A stretch of 19,331 nt of DNA from Mageeibacillus sp. UBA1243 (GTDB lineage: Bacteria > Bacillota > Clostridia > UBA1212). Location: the NCBI GenBank assembly GCA_002308595.1, contig DBWH01000020.1, positions 14,456 to 33,786 on the forward strand, given 5' to 3'. Each line of letters starts with the position of its first letter. The stretch's first letter is position 1. Under the pieces are notes generated by a model, which saw only the letters and a program-made list of their open reading frames with translations, made no database searches and had not been told where the DNA came from. Shown piece after piece: positions 1-6,878 of the stretch. The translations under genes and the position numbers were made by a program.

Positions 1-4
1 TTTT

Positions 5-44
5 AATTATTGATCTTCAAAAAACGAAGTTTCTATCAATAATT
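5..44 (-). other. AT-rich stem-loop overlapping the hydA stop codon
   Basis: A perfect 10-bp inverted repeat (AATTATTGAT at 5-14, ATCAATAATT at 35-44) encloses a smaller CTTC/GAAG pair (15-18 and 26-29). The right arm contains the TGA stop of hydA. It may act as the 3' end structure of the hydCBA transcript, but it is AT-rich and is followed on the minus strand by A residues rather than a U-tract, so intrinsic termination is doubtful. Confidence 0.35.
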
Positions 45-1784
45 GCTCCTCTCATGGTAGTGAGTGTGCAGGTCGTGGTGAGCAAGCTCGCTGCCGGGTT
101 CGCCGTAGAACTCGCTGTAGAGCGCCTTGATGACCGGGTTCTCGTGAGACTTGCGGATCGGAAGGGCAGCGTCCTCTTCGTAGGTTGCTTTCGCTCTGAG
201 GGCTCTGAGATCCACCCAGCTTCTGACCTGTGAGGGCTGAATGACCTGGCCGCCGCCGTTTACGCAGCCGCCGGGGCAAGCCATGATTTCGATGAAATCG
301 TATGTGGCCTCGCCGGATCTGATGGAGTTGAGGAGCTTGCGGGCATTGCCGAGGCCGCTTGCGACTGCGACGCGGAGGGTCTTTCCCGCAACTTCAACTT
401 CGGCTGTCTTGATGCCCTGGATGCCGCGTACCGCATGGTAGTCGATTTCCTTGAGCTCTTTGCCTGTGAGAATGTCGGCAACCGTGCGGAGAGCAGCTTC
501 CATAACGCCGCCTGTTGTGCCGAAAATGACGGCGGCGCCTGTGGCATTGCCCATAGGATCGTCAAAGTCCGAATCGGGCAGATTTGTGAAATCGATTCCC
601 GCCTCTTTGATCATTGAAGCCAGCTCTCTTGTGGTGAGGACTGCGTCAACGTCAACGTAACCGGATGAGTTCTTCATCTCGTCGCGCTTTGCTTCGAATT
701 TCTTGGCGGTGCAGGGCATTACGGATACTACGAAAATCTTGGCGGGATCGATGTCCATCTTCTTTGCGTAGTAGGTCTTGATGACTGCGCCGAACATCTC
801 GTGAGGAGATTTGCAGCTGGAGAGGTTGTCAAGGAAGTCGGGGAAGTTGTGCTCGCAGAATTTAATCCAGCCGGGGCTGCAGGATGTGATCAGCGGGAGC
901 TTGCCGCCGTTCTTGATCCTGTTCAGGAGCTCTGTGCCCTCTTCCATGATGGTGAGGTCAGCGCCTGTGTCTGTGTCGAACACCTTGTCAACGCCAAGGC
1001 GTCTGATGGCTGTGACCATCTTGCCGGTGGGTCTTGAGCCGATGGGCATGCCGAATGCTTCGCCGATTGAGAACCTGACTGCCGGGGCCGTCTGGAAAAC
1101 CACATACTTCTCGGGGTCCGCAATTGCGTTCCAAACTTCTTTTTTCTCGGATTTTTCGGTAAGAGCGCCTGTCGGGCAAACCGCGATGCACTGGCCGCAG
1201 TTAACGCAGGGAGTCTCGGAGAGCGATTTTCCGAAAGGTGAAGCGACTACTGTTCTGTAGCCTCTCTCCATTGTGTCGATGACGCCGACGGTCTGAACGT
1301 TTTTGCAAACGCTGACGCATCTTCTGCAGAGGACGCACTTGTTCGGGTCGCGGACGACTGAAGGAGAAATGCTGTCGATGGGAAGAAGCTTCTTGTCGGA
1401 GAGTGCGGGGAAGCGGATCTCGTTAACGCCAAGCTCTTTTGCGAGAGTCTGGAGTTCGCAGTTCTGGGACCTTGAGCACTCGAGGCAGCGTCTGTCGTGA
1501 TTTGAAAGGATGAGCTCAAGGGTGATTTTTCTTGCCTTTCTGACCTTGGCGGAGTTGGTTATAACCTCGAGTCCTTCGGAAACGGGATATACACATGCAG
1601 CCTGGAGAGCTCTTGCGCCTTTGATCTCGACGACGCACATACGGCAGGCGCCGATTTCATTGATGTCTTTGAGGAAGCAGAGGGTCGGAATTTTGACGCC
1701 GGCCTGTCTTGCGGCTTCCAATATTGTAGTTCCCTCCGGAACTGTCACCGGGGTACCGTCTATTTTAAGATTAATCATTTTCAT
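36..1784 (-). CDS. hydA: [FeFe]-hydrogenase catalytic subunit HydA of a trimeric NAD-linked enzyme
   Basis: This is the H2-forming or H2-oxidising subunit of a cytoplasmic HydABC hydrogenase, 582 residues. Domains in order are a [2Fe-2S] plant-ferredoxin fold (C36, C47, C50, C64), a His-Cys [4Fe-4S] site (H96, C100, C103, C109), a two-cluster ferredoxin domain (C150/153/156/160 and C193/196/199/203) and the H-cluster domain. The H-cluster motifs are TSCSPGW (300-306), MPCTAKKFE (356-364) and MACPGGCVNGGGQ (501-513). The first motif has Ser303 where the single-subunit enzymes have a second cysteine. ATG at 1784 is preceded by GAGAGGTG with a 7-nt gap, and only 13 nt separate it from the hydB stop. 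The domain set and the hydB/hydC neighbours match electron-bifurcating or NADH-dependent hydrogenases. Whether it truly bifurcates with ferredoxin is inferred. Maturation genes hydEFG are not in the window. Confidence 0.96.
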   Translation of the reverse strand: MKMINLKIDGTPVTVPEGTTILEAARQAGVKIPTLCFLKDINEIGACRMCVVEIKGARALQAACVYPVSEGLEVITNSAKVRKARKITLELILSNHDRRCLECSRSQNCELQTLAKELGVNEIRFPALSDKKLLPIDSISPSVVRDPNKCVLCRRCVSVCKNVQTVGVIDTMERGYRTVVASPFGKSLSETPCVNCGQCIAVCPTGALTEKSEKKEVWNAIADPEKYVVFQTAPAVRFSIGEAFGMPIGSRPTGKMVTAIRRLGVDKVFDTDTGADLTIMEEGTELLNRIKNGGKLPLITSCSPGWIKFCEHNFPDFLDNLSSCKSPHEMFGAVIKTYYAKKMDIDPAKIFVVSVMPCTAKKFEAKRDEMKNSSGYVDVDAVLTTRELASMIKEAGIDFTNLPDSDFDDPMGNATGAAVIFGTTGGVMEAALRTVADILTGKELKEIDYHAVRGIQGIKTAEVEVAGKTLRVAVASGLGNARKLLNSIRSGEATYDFIEIMACPGGCVNGGGQVIQPSQVRSWVDLRALRAKATYEEDAALPIRKSHENPVIKALYSEFYGEPGSELAHHDLHTHYHERSNY

Positions 1785-1797
1785 CTGCGTGCACCTC

Positions 1798-3756
1798 TCA
1801 TTTTTTGGAAATAGCGTCGAACTTACATCCGCTCATACATGCGCCGCACTTGACGCACTTGCTCTGGTCGATCTGCATCGACGGGAGTTTGTGTCCGGGA
1901 GCTGTGTAGTCCGTCTTTGAGATGGCGTCTGCAGGGCAGTTTCTTGCGCACTTGCCGCAGCCGATGCACTTTTCCTTGTCGATCTTGTACTGCATGAGCG
2001 CTTTGCAAACGCCTGCGGGGCACTTCTTTTCGACAACGTGGGCAATGTATTCATCCTTGAAGTATCTCAGGGTTGAGAGAACCGGGTTCGGAGCAGTCTG
2101 TCCGAGACCGCAGAGAGCAGATGACTTAATGGCATCGGCAAGCTCGTAGAGGTCGTCGATATCCTTAAGCTCGCCCTGGCCCTTTGTGATCTTGTCAAGA
2201 ATGTCATACATTCTCTTGGTTCCGATTCTGCACGGCGGGCACTTGCCGCAGCTTTCCTCAACTGTGAACTCGAGGAAGAACTTGGCGATGTCAACCATAC
2301 ATGTGTCTTCGTCCATGACGATGAGTCCGCCGGAACCCATCATTGAGCCGATCTTGATGAGTGAGTCATAGTCGATCGGGGTGTCGATGAGCGAGGCCGG
2401 GATGCATCCGCCTGAAGGTCCGCCTGTCTGGGCAGCCTTGAATTTCTTTCCGTTCGGGATGCCGCCGCCAATGTCATAAACAACTTCGCGGAGGGTGGTT
2501 CCCATAGGAACTTCTACGAGACCGGTGTTTTTGATCTTACCGCCAACGGCAAACACTTTCGCGCCTGTGCTGGTCGGAATACCGATGTTCTTGTACCACT
2601 CGGATCCTTTGAGGATGATTTGGGGAACATTGGCGTATGTCTCAACGTTATTGAGGATCGTAGGCTCTGCAAAAAGGCCCTTGACTGCAGGGAACGGAGG
2701 TCTGGGTCTCGGCTCTCCTCTGTGGCCCTCAACCGAAGTCATAAGAGCTGTCTCCTCGCCGCAGACGAATGCGCCGGCGCCAAGTCTGAGGTCAATCTTG
2801 AACGAGAAATCTGTTCCGAAAATGTGCTCGCCAAGAATTCCGTACTTCTCAGCCTGGTCGATAGCGATCTGAAGTCTCTCGACTGCGATCGGATACTCAG
2901 CTCTTACGTAGATGTAGCCCTGATTTGCGCCGATTGCGTAGCCCGCGATGGCCATAGCCTCAAGAACCTCGTGCGGATCGCCTTCAAGTACGCTTCTGTC
3001 CATGAATGCGCCCGGGTCGCCCTCGTCGGCGTTGCAGCAAACGTATTTCTGGTCCGACACACTGTTCTTTGCGAAAAGCCACTTTCTTCCGGTCGGGAAG
3101 CCTGCGCCGCCGCGGCCTCTGAGTCCCGAATCCAGCATCACGTTGATAACGTCGTCGGGCGTCATGGTTGTTACAACTTTTGCAAGCGCCTGATAACCGT
3201 CAACGGCAATGTATTCTTCAATGTCCTCAGGATTGATTCTTCCGCAGTTATGAAGAGCTATACGCATCTGCTTCTTGAAGAATGTGCTTCCTTCAAGGTC
3301 TTCGTCTGTGATCTCGCCCTCTTTTTCCCTTGCAGCCGCATTTTCGAGGAGTCTCTTAACAATGCGGCCGTTCATGATGTGTTCTGTCACGATTTCCTCG
3401 ATATCTTCAACGGAAACCTTGCAGTACATCGCATCCTCGGGATAAATGACAACAATCGGGCCCTCGGCGCAAAGACCGAAGCAGCCTGTCTTAACGATTT
3501 TAACCTCGTCAAAAAGATCATATTTTTTGAGAACTCTTTCGAATTCCGTGCGGAGGTTGTCTGAACCTGAAGATTTGCAGCCCGTACCTGCGCAGCAGAG
3601 AATGTGCGCTCTGTACGTCTTCTCAGTGCCCTCGTTCACTTCCACGATCTTCTTCTGTGAAAGCTCGGGAACCCTGTCAGCGAATACTTTTTTTCTGAGA
3701 GCGATTTTAGGCAGCGCCTTTTCTCTCAAAACGTTAAGTTCTTGTACTGTGATCAT
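1798..3756 (-). CDS. hydB: NADH-binding flavoprotein subunit HydB (NuoF-like) of the [FeFe]-hydrogenase
   Basis: HydB binds FMN and NAD(H) and passes electrons to HydA. The 652-residue protein carries an N-terminal thioredoxin-like [2Fe-2S] domain (C55, C60, C92, C96), a NuoF-like core with the glycine-rich GRGGAGFPTGRKW segment (about 214-226) and the CNADEGDPGAF FMN/NAD stretch (about 241-251), a [4Fe-4S] site in ESCGKCPPCRIGT (C503, C506, C509, with C549), and a C-terminal two-cluster ferredoxin domain (C597/600/603/607 and C634/637/640/644). The frame opens further upstream at a TTG (3774), but that codon overlaps the hydC stop. The ATG at 3756 has GGGAGG seven bases ahead, so it is taken as the start. 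The flanking ferredoxin modules distinguish it from complex I NuoF and match HydB/HndC of multimeric [FeFe]-hydrogenases. Confidence 0.96.
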   Translation of the reverse strand: MITVQELNVLREKALPKIALRKKVFADRVPELSQKKIVEVNEGTEKTYRAHILCCAGTGCKSSGSDNLRTEFERVLKKYDLFDEVKIVKTGCFGLCAEGPIVVIYPEDAMYCKVSVEDIEEIVTEHIMNGRIVKRLLENAAAREKEGEITDEDLEGSTFFKKQMRIALHNCGRINPEDIEEYIAVDGYQALAKVVTTMTPDDVINVMLDSGLRGRGGAGFPTGRKWLFAKNSVSDQKYVCCNADEGDPGAFMDRSVLEGDPHEVLEAMAIAGYAIGANQGYIYVRAEYPIAVERLQIAIDQAEKYGILGEHIFGTDFSFKIDLRLGAGAFVCGEETALMTSVEGHRGEPRPRPPFPAVKGLFAEPTILNNVETYANVPQIILKGSEWYKNIGIPTSTGAKVFAVGGKIKNTGLVEVPMGTTLREVVYDIGGGIPNGKKFKAAQTGGPSGGCIPASLIDTPIDYDSLIKIGSMMGSGGLIVMDEDTCMVDIAKFFLEFTVEESCGKCPPCRIGTKRMYDILDKITKGQGELKDIDDLYELADAIKSSALCGLGQTAPNPVLSTLRYFKDEYIAHVVEKKCPAGVCKALMQYKIDKEKCIGCGKCARNCPADAISKTDYTAPGHKLPSMQIDQSKCVKCGACMSGCKFDAISKK

Positions 3757-3770
3757 ATTCGCGCCTCCCG

Positions 3771-4253
3771 TCAATTCTTGTATTTAGCAACAATTCCGGG
3801 AATGTCATCCGGAATCTTCTTTCCGTAAACATCCGAATTGATAGTGAAAACAGGGGCAAGTCCACATGCGCCGATGCATCTGCAGGCTTCGATTGAGAAT
3901 TTGCCGTCCTGTGTGCAATCACCAACTTTTATGCCCAGTTCTTCTTCGAGTTTTTCGAGAAGCTTGTCAGAGCCTTTAACATAGCAAGCCGTTCCGAGAC
4001 ATACCGAAACCTTGTATTCGCCCTTCGGCTTTGTTGAGAACTGCGCGTAGAAAGTCACAACTCCGTAAACCTCGGCGAGAGGAATTCCAAGCCCCTCAGC
4101 AACGACTTTCTGAACCTCGATAGGCAGATAGCCGTAGATTTCCTGAGCGTCGTGAAGAACACGGATCAGGGAACCGCGAATGTTTTTGTTGGCTTCAATG
4201 ACTTCAAGGAGTTTCTGATACTTTTCGTCGTTTTTCAGACACCCATTGTCCAT
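3771..4253 (-). CDS. hydC: [2Fe-2S] thioredoxin-like subunit HydC (NuoE-like)
   Basis: This is the small electron-transfer subunit of the hydrogenase, 160 residues, homologous to NuoE of complex I. A helical N-terminal half (to about 75) is followed by a thioredoxin-like domain with the [2Fe-2S] ligands in a Cx4C...Cx3C pattern: C85 and C90 (CLGTAC), then C126 and C130 (CIGAC). The segment EVYGVVTFYAQF (61-72) is typical of the family. It is the first gene of the hydCBA operon, with ATG at 4253 preceded by GGAGGG at a 7-nt distance and a consensus promoter about 60 bases further up. The hydB start lies 14 nt after its stop codon. Confidence 0.96.
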   Translation of the reverse strand: MDNGCLKNDEKYQKLLEVIEANKNIRGSLIRVLHDAQEIYGYLPIEVQKVVAEGLGIPLAEVYGVVTFYAQFSTKPKGEYKVSVCLGTACYVKGSDKLLEKLEEELGIKVGDCTQDGKFSIEACRCIGACGLAPVFTINSDVYGKKIPDDIPGIVAKYKN

Positions 4254-4290
4254 GTAAAAACCCTCCGTTTATTAGTAAAATTTGACTGTT

Positions 4291-4308
4291 TTTGAGTTTT
4301 CTCTCAAA
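4291..4308 (-). promoter_or_regulatory. Inverted repeat at the hydCBA transcription start
   Basis: TTTGAG and CTCAAA form a perfect 6-bp inverted repeat around a 6-base centre, starting at the predicted +1 of the hydCBA transcript. It could be an operator or a small 5' hairpin. It does not match the Rex redox-repressor consensus (TTGTTAA-N4-TTAACAA, from memory), so no regulator is assigned. Confidence 0.3.
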
Positions 4309-4315
4309 CCAGAGA

Positions 4316-4344
4316 ATTTTAGCACGTTTTAGGACTCTTTTCAA
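4316..4344 (-). promoter_or_regulatory. Promoter of the hydCBA operon
   Basis: Read on the minus strand, TTGAAA (4339-4344) and TAAAAT (4316-4321) are separated by exactly 17 bases. TGC precedes the -10 box, an extended -10 feature. The predicted transcript starts near 4309, giving a leader of about 55 nt before hydC. The box lies just downstream of the terminator of the preceding gene, so the hydrogenase operon is an independent unit. Confidence 0.8.
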
Positions 4345-4376
4345 GTATCTAAGACGCCAATGAAGCTTTCCGCCGT

Positions 4377-4408
4377 AAAAAAAAATGAAGCCGCGGTTTC
4401 CCGCGGCT
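4377..4408 (-). terminator. Rho-independent terminator of the 4430-5152 gene
   Basis: On the minus strand an 8-bp perfect GC-rich stem (4389-4396 with 4401-4408) closes a GAAA tetraloop. It is followed within four bases by nine consecutive T residues (4377-4385). It lies 21 bases after the stop codon of the unknown membrane protein and insulates hydCBA from it. Confidence 0.92.
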
Positions 4409-4429
4409 CCCGTTTCAGTTTTTTCCCGT

Positions 4430-5152
4430 TTACGGATTATCTGTCTGATAGCCTCCGAGCCGGTTTTCCAGTTTCACGATATATTCAAAATATGAGTCGT
4501 AATACGTCCCCTGTTCGGCTTTTTCTGCCCCCTCTTCGGGAATAAGAAAACCCGGATTGCTGTCATTGGCAATGACCTCAATTCTCGCACCGGTGCCGTC
4601 TACAGGACCTATTCCGCAAAAGTCGTTTGCCACAACAACCGTTCTGTCATCGAAGTAATAGTAGACCGTCTTCCTGACGTCAACCATATTCTTATTCACA
4701 TCGGTTTGATAGTAATCCGTGTACTTGCGGCTCCATCTCACCATGAGAGTAAGGCACTCCGACTGGTAATAACTTATCTCCGCTATATCAGGAGCAGTAA
4801 GGATCTCCCGGGACTGCTCCTCTGTGAGTATAAGCATTGCAGCCCTTTCGGCAATAGGATTCGCAGTAAATCCATAATAGTACTTCTTCCCTTTATAGTC
4901 GATTATCCTATCTATTCCGCCTTTTTGCAAAGACTCCGGCAGTTCCGATGCGGGAATAATCACATCAGTTTTATTCAAAAAATCAACTGCGGAAGTGATA
5001 TGTTCTTCCTCCCTTACCTGCTGACTTTCTTTTTTCTCCGTTTTATTTGATGCGTTTTGAGCTGCTGCATTTTTCACCGTGAAGAACACCGCGGTGCCTA
5101 TCAGGGCAGCGGCGACAAAAATCGCCAAAACAATTATGGCTCGTTTTTTCAT
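4430..5152 (-). CDS. Membrane-anchored extracytoplasmic protein of unknown function
   Basis: This gene was not recognised. The 240-residue product begins with MKKR and one hydrophobic segment (about 4-26), with no lipobox cysteine, so it is probably an N-terminally anchored protein facing outward. A charged, Gln/Asn/Lys/Glu-rich linker (about 28-52) leads to a mixed alpha/beta domain rich in tyrosine (for example KKYYYGFTANP at 89-99 and TVYYYFDD at 162-169). The ATG at 5152 has AGGAGG six bases upstream. It is a single-gene unit with its own promoter and terminator, placed between the DUF2007 gene and the hydrogenase operon. The placement does not by itself argue for a role in hydrogen metabolism. 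Confidence 0.85.
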   Translation of the reverse strand: MKKRAIIVLAIFVAAALIGTAVFFTVKNAAAQNASNKTEKKESQQVREEEHITSAVDFLNKTDVIIPASELPESLQKGGIDRIIDYKGKKYYYGFTANPIAERAAMLILTEEQSREILTAPDIAEISYYQSECLTLMVRWSRKYTDYYQTDVNKNMVDVRKTVYYYFDDRTVVVANDFCGIGPVDGTGARIEVIANDSNPGFLIPEEGAEKAEQGTYYDSYFEYIVKLENRLGGYQTDNP

Positions 5153-5229
5153 TGTAGACCTCCTTCAGAGATACCTCTTCAATAAATGCAAGCTGAAAGC
5201 CTTCAATCAAGATCAGTTACTGCATGGCT

Positions 5230-5258
5230 ATTGTAATCGGAAATATCGGTCAGGTCAA
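5230..5258 (-). promoter_or_regulatory. Promoter of the 4430-5152 gene
   Basis: On the minus strand TTGACC (5253-5258) and TACAAT (5230-5235) are separated by 17 bases, close to the sigma-A consensus. The predicted start is near 5223, leaving about 70 nt of leader before the ATG at 5152. The box lies in the gap after the DUF2007 gene. Confidence 0.75.
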
Positions 5259-5329
5259 CAGTTTTTCGAATTTTTAGATTAAAATCATCAGCTAAACAGG
5301 CAAAAATATACAATTGGCTGCGTAATTGG

Positions 5330-5581
5330 CTATTCGTCATTGCCGGCATCACAGCTTCCGGAGAAGAGCTCGTCGACAAGGTCCTTGGCGGTTTCGAGGT
5401 GTTCCTTTGGGACAAACACTTTGAGCCAATCCTGCATTCCGGCTTTCATCGACAGGCCTGCGCCGTAAATCGGCAGCATGGCGCAGGGAATTCCGTTGTC
5501 CTTGAGAACTTCCGCGAGCATCCTCGCCCATATTTCTTCTTTTTCGACAAGCAGCGTATAATCGCCAAAATCGCCGTCCAT
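5330..5581 (-). CDS. DUF2007-type small protein (putative signal-transducing protein)
   Basis: The 83-residue product looks like the DUF2007 / 'putative prokaryotic signal transducing protein' family. The typical layout is visible: an aliphatic first strand (YTLLVEKEE), a helix with AxxLxxxGIPC (about 23-34), then a segment around MQDWLKVFVPKEHLETAKDLVDEL with the W-x-K-V-x-V-P strand followed by an amphipathic helix. No catalytic residues are known for this family. The ATG at 5581 has GAGGAG five bases upstream, directly abutting the repeat element at 5591-5853. It is probably the last gene of the sortase-dnaD-dnaC transcript, since no promoter was found in the gap. Family assignment is from pattern memory. 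Confidence 0.75.
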   Translation of the reverse strand: MDGDFGDYTLLVEKEEIWARMLAEVLKDNGIPCAMLPIYGAGLSMKAGMQDWLKVFVPKEHLETAKDLVDELFSGSCDAGNDE

Positions 5582-5590
5582 AAAAGCTCC

Positions 5591-5853
5591 TCGATTTTTG
5601 AGAACTATTTTTGCGTGCGCAACCCCGACTTGCTTAAGCCAGCGATTTCGGAGCTATTTTTTCGCGAACAAACCCGATGATGTACGAAGGTACTTCGAGT
5701 GGTTTGCTCGCGCAAAGCAAGTCGCGAGTAATCGTCGCAAGACACCTTGTGTGCTTTTAGAAGTACAGTTGGGTGTTTTAAGTTCTCTTTCGCGACTTGC
5801 GTAAAGAGTCAAAAATCTCGATTTTTGAACTATTTTTGCGTGCGCGACCCCGA
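5591..5853. repeat. Composite non-coding repeat element with direct repeats and hairpins
   Basis: This 277-bp gap holds no supported gene. Two near-identical copies of a 36-38 bp unit sit at its edges (5591-5628 and 5818-5853, differing by a 2-nt indel and about one substitution), and a degenerate third copy lies at 5643-5677. Between them are inverted repeats: 5663-5674 with 5701-5712 (12 bp, one mismatch that is a G·U pair in minus-strand RNA), an inner CGAAG/CTTCG hairpin (5685-5697), a perfect 11-bp pair at 5717-5727 and 5790-5800, and an 8-bp pair TCAAAAAT/ATTTTTGA (5809-5816 and 5821-5828). It lies between the dnaC-like stop and the DUF2007 ribosome binding site. It could be a MITE- or REP-like element, or an RNA structure in the operon. 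Confidence 0.75.
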
Positions 5854-5858
5854 ATCTC

Positions 5859-6827
5859 TTATCTCCTGATTCTGAGGTCGCCCGAAGCGGGGAGATTGAA
5901 TTTTATGAGTTTCATTGACGCAAGTCTTGAGAACATCCTCTCGCCGTAGGCGGTCATCATTTCCTTGGCGTCAAGATTTGAGATGACGATGCATTTTCTT
6001 GCGGGGTTTGCAACAATGCCGTCAATGATAGATTCGATTAGGTCCTGCCTTGCCTGAGTCATGCGCTCCGTGCCGAGCTCGTCAAGAATCAGGAGGTCCG
6101 CGCTGTGGACTATTTCAAACATGTTGTCGCGTTTTTCCTGCAGCCTTTCGTCATCGCCAAAGTAAAGAAGCGTCTGCATGAGCATCGGGACCGTGGTGTA
6201 GACGGTGTAGACACCTTTTCTGATGAGTTCGGTTGCCGTGAGGCTCGCAAGATAGGTTTTTCCGACACCCGCCTTGCCGAAGAAAAGCTCGCTTCGCGCG
6301 TTTTCGAAGTCGCTTGCAAATTCCTTGGCGTTTTCGAGGAGAGCTGCGGCTTCTTTTCTGTCCTCTTCGGCAAAAACGTTTAAGTCGAACGCTTCAAAGC
6401 CCTCTTTTACCGGGAGGCCGGATTCTGCGAGGATCAGGTCTTTGCAATAGTTTACGTAGCAGTCGCAGTAAAAAGGCAGGCCGTTTTCGTCGATGGTTCT
6501 GCCTGTGTCGCGGCATTTTTTGCACGTGTAGCAGCCGTCAATGTAGTCTTCCGGGAAGCCGCCGGATGCCAAAAGCTTTTTTCTCTCGTCTGAGAGGCGG
6601 GAGAGCGTTTCCTCAGTTTCTTTGTATGAGGGAGTGCCGCGGCTGCCCTTGGCGGCAAGAGAGACAAGTCTGAAGCCGTTTTCGGTTATTTCTTTTTCGA
6701 TTTTCGCGTAGAGAGGCAGCTTTTCAGTGACCTCGGCAGTTCTTTTGTCTTTGAGCTGCATGTTGGAAAGCCTTTTTTCCTCGTATATTTTTTCAACGCG
6801 TGCGGTTATTTCGGCCCGATTTATCAT
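5859..6827 (-). CDS. DnaC/DnaI-type helicase loader ATPase
   Basis: This AAA+ ATPase probably loads the replicative DnaB/DnaC-family helicase onto DNA. The 322-residue protein has an N-terminal coiled, charged region, a zinc-binding cluster (C99, C102, C105, then C121, C123, C128) as in DnaI, and the ATPase core: Walker A GKAGVGKT (184-191), Walker B LLILDELG (245-252), sensor-1 SNLD (283-286) and an arginine-finger segment GERMFSRL (295-302). The ATG at 6827 has GGAGG five bases ahead. It follows the DnaD-like gene by 51 nt in the same direction, the usual clostridial pairing. IstB-like transposition ATPases share the fold, but no transposase is nearby and the zinc cluster fits DnaI/DnaC better. 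Confidence 0.9.
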   Translation of the reverse strand: MINRAEITARVEKIYEEKRLSNMQLKDKRTAEVTEKLPLYAKIEKEITENGFRLVSLAAKGSRGTPSYKETEETLSRLSDERKKLLASGGFPEDYIDGCYTCKKCRDTGRTIDENGLPFYCDCYVNYCKDLILAESGLPVKEGFEAFDLNVFAEEDRKEAAALLENAKEFASDFENARSELFFGKAGVGKTYLASLTATELIRKGVYTVYTTVPMLMQTLLYFGDDERLQEKRDNMFEIVHSADLLILDELGTERMTQARQDLIESIIDGIVANPARKCIVISNLDAKEMMTAYGERMFSRLASMKLIKFNLPASGDLRIRR

Positions 6828-6878
6828 GTTGTCCTCCGTGAGCGGTTCCGGTGTGCAGCCGGTTGTTGCATTATATGT

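Noticed and set aside
2620..3564. Long plus-strand open frame (314 codons) opposite hydB
   Set aside because: It is antisense to a well-supported HydB coding region and its translation shows no family motif.
3757..3774. TTG start of hydB six codons upstream of the ATG
   Set aside because: It overlaps the hydC stop and would place the strong GGGAGG ribosome site inside the coding region; the ATG at 3756 has ideal spacing.
1798..4253. Respiratory complex I (NuoE/NuoF) genes
   Set aside because: The subunits are NuoE/NuoF-like, but the extra ferredoxin domains of HydB and the adjacent H-cluster protein show they belong to a hydrogenase.
5311..5332. Short direct repeat of AATTGGCT after the DUF2007 gene
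   Set aside because: Two copies of eight bases in an AT-rich gap are too little to call a repeat element or attachment site.
5591..5853. CRISPR array
   Set aside because: There are only three imperfect repeats with very unequal spacing (14 and 141 bases between units), and they contain internal hairpins instead of uniform spacers.
5859..6827. IstB-type transposition helper ATPase of an insertion sequence
   Set aside because: No transposase gene or terminal inverted repeats are nearby, and the zinc cluster and DnaD neighbour fit a helicase loader.
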